Shown here piece after piece: positions 7,392-11,389 of a stretch of 11,389 nucleotides of DNA (position 1 is its first letter; each line of letters starts with the position of its first letter). The DNA lies in the NCBI GenBank assembly GCA_003647715.1, contig QMNJ01000037.1, forward strand, positions 1-11,389, given 5' to 3'. The position numbers were made by a program, and so were the translations under genes. Under the pieces are notes generated by a model that was given only the letters and a program-made list of their open reading frames with translations, ran no database searches and was not told the origin of the DNA. The stretch is from Candidatus Coatesiibacteriota bacterium (GTDB taxonomy: Bacteria; RBG-13-66-14; B26-G2).

Positions 7392-7886
7392 TTACATAAT
7401 TTCTTTGACCTTGTTGACATACCCTATCTCTTCAGGTAGTTTCTCATTGAGTTGCGACATGGTTAGCCCCATTACCGGGTGCACGAAGTCGGGAGCTATC
7501 TCAACCATAGGAATTACCACAAATCTCCTTCTATGCGCCAAAGGGTGTGGAAGTATAAGGTTGTCTTCACAGATAATTAGGTTGCCGTAATATAAGAGGT
7601 CAAGGTCAATTTTTCTGGCAACGAGTGGTGTGAGGTCTTTTCCCATCAGTTTCTCCACATACTGACATCTTGACAGAACCTCTTTGGGTCCCAGTGTGGT
7701 CTCAAACGAAGCCACCATGTTGTAGAACTCGGGCATACCCTTCCCAGAATCAACTCCCTCAGTCGCATACACCGATGAACACCTGTCAATTATGAGGTTG
7801 AAATTCCCCAGGTGTTTAAGCGCTTCCATCAGGTTATCAAGGTGGTCGTCCCGGTTTGAGCCAAAACCTATGTAAACATCTCCCAT
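7392..7886 (-). CDS. folK: 2-amino-4-hydroxy-6-hydroxymethyldihydropteridine pyrophosphokinase (HPPK)
   Basis: FolK transfers pyrophosphate from ATP to 6-hydroxymethyl-7,8-dihydropterin, just before dihydropteroate synthase in folate synthesis. The 164-residue protein shows the family motifs: YIGFGSN (5-11), EFYNMV (53-58), RKIDLDLL (91-98) with the Mg-binding D94 and D96, LPHP (112-115) with H114, then RFV..P..E.AP (121-132). The loop before IDLD differs from the usual MGRxRxxRWGPR: it reads MGKDLTPLVAR, keeping only the last Arg and lacking the Trp. It is first in the minus-strand folK-panB-panC-panD run; folK next to pan genes is a known arrangement and fits because PanB uses a folate cofactor. 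The ATG at 7886 matches the family N-terminus; no SD lies at normal distance. Confidence 0.93.
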   Translation of the reverse strand: MGDVYIGFGSNRDDHLDNLMEALKHLGNFNLIIDRCSSVYATEGVDSGKGMPEFYNMVASFETTLGPKEVLSRCQYVEKLMGKDLTPLVARKIDLDLLYYGNLIICEDNLILPHPLAHRRRFVVIPMVEIAPDFVHPVMGLTMSQLNEKLPEEIGYVNKVKEIM

Positions 7887-7908
7887 CTTTGAAATATGTT
7901 AACCTCTG

Positions 7909-7937
7909 TTGAAAATACAGTGTTTAGATTATATTAT
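7909..7937 (+). promoter_or_regulatory. promoter of the rfbH-like gene
   Basis: TTGAAA (7909-7914), a 17-bp spacer and TATTAT (7932-7937) match the sigma-70 consensus at 5/6 in both boxes with ideal spacing. The predicted start near 7944 gives a ~13-nt leader before ATG 7957. The TTG of this -35 box is also the first possible start codon of the open frame, so if the promoter is real the upstream TTG cannot be the translation start. Confidence 0.6.
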
Positions 7938-7955
7938 AAGCAGTTGGCAATTCAA
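7928..7955 (-). promoter_or_regulatory. promoter candidate for folK-panBCD
   Basis: On the minus strand TTGAAT (7955-7950), a 16-bp spacer and TATAAT (7933-7928) form a plausible promoter. A second TATAAT overlaps at 7938-7933. The leader to folK would be about 35 nt. These boxes overlap the -10 of the divergent rfbH-like gene, so the two transcription units could compete for polymerase. Confidence 0.4.
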
Positions 7956-7956
7956 A

Positions 7957-9186
7957 ATGAAAACGAGTAAGAAGAAGAGAATCACCATAGGGACGGTCAA
8001 TATAGGAGAGAGGGCGCGGGAGCTTGTAGAAGACGCATTTCTAAGAAATAGGATATCATCAGGCAGGTATGTCAGGCGCTTTGAGGAGCTTCTGGAGGAG
8101 TTCCACGGCGTGAAGTGCGCAGTCGCTGTTTCCTCAGGCACTGATGCAGATACAATTGCTTTATCAGCACTTAAAGAAGACGGGGTTAATGAGGGCGATG
8201 AGGTCATAATGCCCGCTCTCAACTTCATCTCCGTCGCAAACTCCGCAATCCACGCGCATCTGAAACCGGTCTTTGTGGATGTTGACCGAAAGACATTCAA
8301 CATTGACCCTGACTTGATTGAGGAAAAAATAACCGATAGAACTCGGGTTCTTATACCTACCCATCTCTTTGGTAAGCCGGTGGATATGAAGAGGGTGCTT
8401 GATATTGCTGAGGAGAATGATTTGTTCGTAGTGGAAGATGCATGTGAGGCGCTCGGCTCCAGATACAAAGGCGAACTTTTAGGAACATTCGGTATTTTTG
8501 GAACATTCAGTTTCTATGTTGCTCATATTATTACAACTGGAGAGGGTGGAGCAATAATTACCGGTGATAATAGGTATGACGGAATCTTGAGGTCTTTGAG
8601 GTCTCACGGGCGTGCCTGTGCCTGCAAAGTATGCCAGTTGAATGTGGATTCGGGTGAGTGCCCATACAGATTTGATGTGGAGGACGGCGACCTGGAAGAC
8701 AAGAGGTTCTACTTCCTCCGCATTGGCTACTCCGCCAAGATGAACGAGATTGAGGCGGCTTTAGGCATTGAGCAGATGGAGAAGATTGAAGAGGTTATCA
8801 CAAAGAGGAATGAGAATCTAACTTACCTATCAGGTATTCTTGAGGACCTCGGTGAGTATATGGTTATGATGAGGCAGGAGGCGCATGAGTTCATAAGCCC
8901 CCTGTGTATGCCAATGGTAATTAGAGAGGATGTGCCAATTGAGAGAGCCGATATTGTCAACTATCTGGAGGAGAGGGGGGTGGAGACCAGACCCACCTTT
9001 GGCTCAATTCCGACCCAGCACCCTGCATATCGGTTTCTTGGCTATGAGTATGGCAGTTTTCCAAATGCAGAGTGGATAGGCAGGAAGGGCTTCTATGTGG
9101 GCATACACCAGAATATTGATAAGGGCGACCTTGAATATATTGCGGAATGCATTCACGACTTCTTCAAATTAAAGGGTCTCAGATAG
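7957..9186 (+). CDS. rfbH: RfbH/E1-like NDP-4-keto-6-deoxyhexose 3-dehydratase (DegT/DnrJ/EryC1/StrS fold)
   Basis: The 409-residue product has the DegT aminotransferase-like fold: VSSGTDADTIAL (58-69) for phosphate binding, VVEDACEALGS (158-168) with the cofactor Asp161, and TFSFYVAHIITTGEGG (183-198). In aminotransferases the last motif carries the PLP-binding Lys; here that position is His190, the mark of the dehydratase branch (CDP-sugar E1/RfbH and ColD). The E1-type iron-sulfur cysteines are present too: C163, then 57 residues, C221, one residue, C223, followed by C226 and C235. E1 enzymes use PMP and a [2Fe-2S] cluster, with a reductase partner, to remove the C-3 hydroxyl. That reaction is inferred, and the sugar substrate is unknown. 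I start at ATG 7957 because the in-frame TTG at 7909 is part of a -35 box. A DPM1-like glycosyltransferase follows after 28 nt. A plain aminotransferase is the less likely alternative. Confidence 0.82.
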   Translation: MKTSKKKRITIGTVNIGERARELVEDAFLRNRISSGRYVRRFEELLEEFHGVKCAVAVSSGTDADTIALSALKEDGVNEGDEVIMPALNFISVANSAIHAHLKPVFVDVDRKTFNIDPDLIEEKITDRTRVLIPTHLFGKPVDMKRVLDIAEENDLFVVEDACEALGSRYKGELLGTFGIFGTFSFYVAHIITTGEGGAIITGDNRYDGILRSLRSHGRACACKVCQLNVDSGECPYRFDVEDGDLEDKRFYFLRIGYSAKMNEIEAALGIEQMEKIEEVITKRNENLTYLSGILEDLGEYMVMMRQEAHEFISPLCMPMVIREDVPIERADIVNYLEERGVETRPTFGSIPTQHPAYRFLGYEYGSFPNAEWIGRKGFYVGIHQNIDKGDLEYIAECIHDFFKLKGLR

Positions 9187-9214
9187 ATTTATAGGTATTG
9201 TTTAGGGTGTTTTA

Positions 9215-9952
9215 ATGGCTGAAGGGACCATAGAACAGGAGAGACGGATATGTATTATCATACCCTGTTTCAACGAGGCGGAGAACATTGCTCAACTAAT
9301 TAGTAGCATAAGGTGCTATGTTCCATTAGCATCTATAATTGTCGTGGATGATAATTCGCCCGACGGCACCGCCGATGTGGTCAGGGGTGTTATGAAGAGA
9401 GACGCCTGCATTGACCTGGTGGTGAGGGAGGGGAAGGGCGGAAGGGGCTCGGCGAGCATAGAGGGTATGAAGAGGGCGCTTGATGAGGGTGCTGACATAA
9501 TAATAGAGATGGATGCTGACTTCTCGCACAACCCAGCTGAGCTACCCTTACTCATTGAGGCGCTTGGTGAGTATGATATGGTTGTGGGCTCACGCTATTT
9601 ATCTTCAAGCAGGATAAAGAAGTGGGGTATCACAAGGCGTATATTCTCAAAGATTGCCAATCTGTATGCCCGCTTTATGCTCGGAATACCCATCACTGAT
9701 TATACAAATGGCTACAGGGCATACAAGCGGGAGGTGCTTGAGGCGGTTGACTTTGACAGGGTTGTGAGGGCTGGCTATGTGGTATTATCAGAGGTGGCGA
9801 TGGATATATTCAGCAAGGGCTTCAAGATAGGTGAGATACCTACATATTTTGTTAACAGGCAGAGGGGCGAGTCAAATCTGTCATTAGATGAGATTCTCTC
9901 CGCCTTCACATCAATACTGGATTTGAGACGCAGGTATATCGGCTTGCTTTGA
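9215..9952 (+). CDS. family 2 glycosyltransferase, polyprenyl-phosphate (dolichol-phosphate mannosyltransferase-like) type
   Basis: The protein has 245 residues and is a soluble GT-A fold enzyme close to DPM1, which moves a sugar from a nucleotide donor to a polyprenyl phosphate on the cytoplasmic membrane face. Motifs: CIIIPCFNEAENI (13-25), VVDDNSPDGT (43-52), the EMDADFSHNP metal site (98-107) with D100 and D102, VVGSRY (123-128), TDYTNGYRAY, and the NRQRGESNLS segment that corresponds to the DPM1 acceptor-side R..G.SK motif. There are no C-terminal membrane helices, unlike the DPM1-GtrA fusions. ATG 9215 has an AGGG-type SD at 9204-9209. It is the second gene of the rfbH-like unit, which suggests loading of a sugar onto a lipid carrier for surface glycan or protein glycosylation. 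The donor sugar is not determinable here. Confidence 0.88.
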   Translation: MAEGTIEQERRICIIIPCFNEAENIAQLISSIRCYVPLASIIVVDDNSPDGTADVVRGVMKRDACIDLVVREGKGGRGSASIEGMKRALDEGADIIIEMDADFSHNPAELPLLIEALGEYDMVVGSRYLSSSRIKKWGITRRIFSKIANLYARFMLGIPITDYTNGYRAYKREVLEAVDFDRVVRAGYVVLSEVAMDIFSKGFKIGEIPTYFVNRQRGESNLSLDEILSAFTSILDLRRRYIGLL

Positions 9953-9977
9953 TATTCACTAAAATTAATTAGCAATC

Positions 9978-10006
9978 TTGACAGAACATAATTACATGAG
10001 TATAAT
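9978..10006 (+). promoter_or_regulatory. perfect consensus sigma-70-type promoter
   Basis: TTGACA (9978-9983), a 17-bp spacer and TATAAT (10001-10006) match the consensus in all 12 positions with optimal spacing. It is the strongest promoter-like site in the window. It lies 25 bp past the stop of the glycosyltransferase gene, and transcription should start near 10013, about 123 nt before the propeller gene ATG. It drives either that gene, a small RNA ending at the hairpin at 10056-10087, or both. Confidence 0.8.
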
Positions 10007-10012
10007 ACAAGT

Positions 10013-10087
10013 GGTAGTTTGGGGGCAAAGAGATGAATTATTTAATATAGGAAGGGCACCCAGTTGTGAGGGGTGCTATTTTTATTT
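10013..10087 (+). ncRNA. candidate small RNA or attenuated leader
   Basis: From the predicted start of the consensus promoter to the end of the U-tract is about 75 nt with no convincing coding frame. The stretch contains a G-rich run (10020-10025), an AT-rich middle and the terminal hairpin. This is the layout of a stand-alone small RNA, or of a 5' leader in which most transcripts stop before the propeller gene. I do not recognise a known riboswitch or RNA family. UGGG at 10020-10023 could pair with CCCA at 10059-10062 and compete with the terminator stem, but this is only 4 bp. Confidence 0.3.
10056..10087 (+). terminator. hairpin with T-tract upstream of the propeller gene
   Basis: GCACCC (10056-10061), a 9-nt loop and GGGTGC (10071-10076) form a perfect GC-rich 6-bp stem, followed at once by TATTTTTATTT (10077-10087). 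This looks like an intrinsic terminator. It sits downstream of the consensus promoter but 48 nt before the next ATG, so it may end a small RNA, act as an attenuator, or catch readthrough from the glycosyltransferase unit. Confidence 0.5.
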
Positions 10088-10135
10088 ATGAATAGTATTA
10101 TTTAATTAGATATCCTGGTGATAGGAGGCAGTATC

Positions 10136-11389
10136 ATGAAGAAGTTTTTTAATATGGTAATATTGGTTTTACTGGCGTGGGTAAGTGTAGTCCTTCCAGG
10201 CGATTGGCATATAGAGACGGTGGACTCGGAGGGAGATGTGGGCAGGTGGACCTCAATAGCCATTGACAGCAATAACTATCCTCATATCTCTTATTATGAC
10301 GGGACAAATCGTCACCTCAAATATGCAAGGTATAATGGCAGTGATTGGGAGATAAGTACAGTTGACGATTCTGGTTATAATGGTTTTTATACCTCAATAG
10401 CACTTGATAGTAATGATTACCCTCATATCTCTTATTTTGATTTGAGTAATGATAACCTCAAATATGCAAGGTGGACCGGCAGTGATTGGGAGATAGAGAT
10501 ATTGGATTCAGAGGGGAGTGCAGGTATGTACACATCCATTGATCTAGATTCAGATGATTATCCCCACATATCGTATGCAATTAGCACACTCCCCTACGGT
10601 ATATACAACCTCAGGTATGCCAGATTTGATGGTTCGGAGTGGCATATAGAGACGGTTGACACGGCTGGAGATGTTGGCTATTACACCTCCATCGCTCTGG
10701 ACTCAAATGATAGACCCCATATATCTTATTGTGATGAAAGCGGCGCCCTGTATTCAGAATATAATACCTATATGCATAATTACAACTACTATATGGACCG
10801 TGACCTCAAGTATGCCCGATTTGATGGTTCAGAATGGCATATAGAGAAGGTGGACTCAGAGGAATATGTAGGCAGGTATTCTTCTATTGCCATTGACTCA
10901 AATGACCATCCCCATATATCGTATTATCATGACGTAACTGAATTTGACCTCAAGTATGCCCGCTTTGATGGCTCAGAATGGCAGATAGAGGTAGTGGAAT
11001 CAGGTGGTTGGGTTGGCAAGTGGACTTCTATCGCCATGGACTCAGACGATTATCCTCACATATCATATATGGACTACAACAACTACGACCTCAAGTATGC
11101 CCGCTTTGATGGCTCAGAATGGCATATAGAGACGGTGGATGAGGAGGGAGATGTGGGTTTGTATACCTCCATCGCCCTTGACTCGGGCGGGTATCCACAT
11201 ATATCTTATTATGACTACTATACTAACCACGACCTGAAGTATGCCTGGTTTGAAGGTCCTTATCAAGGAATAGACCTGGTATCATTCTCAGCAGGAGTCA
11301 AAGGCAACAATGTTGTATTACTGAGGTGGAGCATATCAACCGATGAGGGCGACAATATTCTCGGCTTCAACCTATACAGGCGTGAATTA
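10136..11389 (+). CDS. secreted seven-repeat (probably seven-bladed) beta-propeller protein, C-terminus missing
   Basis: From ATG 10136 to the window end there are 418 open codons with no stop. Start evidence is strong: AGGAGG at 10123-10128 with a 7-nt spacer. Residues 1-22 form a signal peptide. Seven repeats of 47-65 residues follow (23-375), each with the pattern [DE]W.I..VD..G..G..TSIA.DS...PHISY, then LKYAR..GS. Seven units of about four strands suggest a closed seven-bladed propeller, related in style to sialidase-like/BNR propellers; no catalytic residues or Asp-box can be named. Residues 376-418 begin a new module (RWSIST, then GFNLYRR) like the Ig/FnIII-like segments before C-terminal sorting domains in secreted FCB-type proteins. 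Likely role: extracellular or cell-surface binding or display. The ligand is unknown. The gene has its own very strong promoter and hairpin-bearing leader. Confidence 0.85.
   Translation, partial: MKKFFNMVILVLLAWVSVVLPGDWHIETVDSEGDVGRWTSIAIDSNNYPHISYYDGTNRHLKYARYNGSDWEISTVDDSGYNGFYTSIALDSNDYPHISYFDLSNDNLKYARWTGSDWEIEILDSEGSAGMYTSIDLDSDDYPHISYAISTLPYGIYNLRYARFDGSEWHIETVDTAGDVGYYTSIALDSNDRPHISYCDESGALYSEYNTYMHNYNYYMDRDLKYARFDGSEWHIEKVDSEEYVGRYSSIAIDSNDHPHISYYHDVTEFDLKYARFDGSEWQIEVVESGGWVGKWTSIAMDSDDYPHISYMDYNNYDLKYARFDGSEWHIETVDEEGDVGLYTSIALDSGGYPHISYYDYYTNHDLKYAWFEGPYQGIDLVSFSAGVKGNNVVLLRWSISTDEGDNILGFNLYRREL
10202..11260 (+). repeat. seven tandem in-frame repeats encoding propeller blades
   Basis: Units begin at 10202, 10343, 10484, 10637, 10832, 10976 and 11117. 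Unit lengths are 47, 47, 51, 65, 48, 47 and 48 codons. The fourth is stretched by a Tyr/Asn-rich insertion between PHISY and LKYAR (about 10730-10800). The junction of units 4/5, 5/6 and 6/7 shares almost identical DNA (from GACCTCAAGTATGCCCG to the following ATAGAG), while units 1-3 differ more, showing recent duplication or conversion in the 3' half. Confidence 0.9.

Noticed and set aside
7929..8468. 179-codon minus-strand open frame inside the rfbH-like gene
   Set aside because: Ser/Thr-rich antisense shadow with no domain; the plus-strand frame has clear family motifs.
10032..10049. Five-codon leader peptide (ATG at 10033) before the hairpin, as in attenuation
   Set aside because: Too short, with no run of regulatory codons; not distinguishable from chance.
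9995..10090. 31-codon frame starting at ATG 9995 and containing a CxxC
   Set aside because: Its ATG lies between the -35 and -10 boxes of the consensus promoter, it has no SD, and its 3' end is the terminator hairpin.
10656..10844. 62-codon plus-strand frame inside the propeller gene
   Set aside because: Out-of-frame shadow; the seven repeats are in the other frame.
10202..11260. CRISPR-like periodicity
   Set aside because: Repeats are long, imperfect, in frame and without unique spacers; they encode propeller blades.

Overview
The window reads as part of the chromosome of an uncultured diderm (outer-membrane) bacterium, roughly 40-45% GC, with densely packed genes and housekeeping metabolism. 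The outer-membrane barrel, periplasmic TPR protein and secreted beta-propeller point to a Gram-negative-type envelope. The archaeal-style dUTPase, together with the form of the propeller repeats and the C-terminal 'GFNLYRR'-like module, makes me think of an FCB-related or WOR-3-like candidate phylum. That placement is an inference from style and not a phylogeny. I see no mobile element, CRISPR array, tRNA or rRNA.

Layout, left to right. (1) Positions 1-603, minus strand: the N-terminal 201 codons of a PgeF/YfiH-family peptidoglycan editing protein, cut by the window edge. (2) Positions 692-1189, plus strand: an archaeal-type dUTPase starting at TTG behind a strong Shine-Dalgarno (SD), divergent from pgeF. 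(3) Positions 1209-5227, minus strand: a two-gene unit of a large signal-peptide-bearing TPR protein followed 2 nt later by an outer-membrane beta-barrel. It has its own extended -10 promoter. (4) Positions 5284-7886, minus strand: folK-panB-panC-panD, which combines one folate step with the pantothenate branch (ketopantoate formation, beta-alanine formation, pantothenate ligation). panE is not present here.

(5) Positions 7957-9952, plus strand and divergent from folK: an RfbH/E1-type sugar 3-dehydratase of the DegT fold (His in place of the PLP lysine, plus an Fe-S cysteine set), then a soluble DPM1-like polyprenyl-phosphate glycosyltransferase. Together they suggest a deoxysugar or surface-glycan function. 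(6) Positions 9978-10135: a perfect consensus sigma-70-type promoter, then a hairpin with a U-tract inside the leader, then a consensus SD. (7) Positions 10136-11389, plus strand: a secreted protein made of exactly seven ~47-residue repeats, probably a seven-bladed beta-propeller, followed by the start of a further domain and cut by the right edge.

The points most worth a second look are the RfbH-like enzyme with its shifted Fe-S cysteine spacing, the promoter-hairpin leader (small RNA or attenuator) before the propeller gene, the split TPR plus barrel pair, and first-of-operon genes that lack an SD and carry -10 boxes only 15-20 nt upstream of their ATG.
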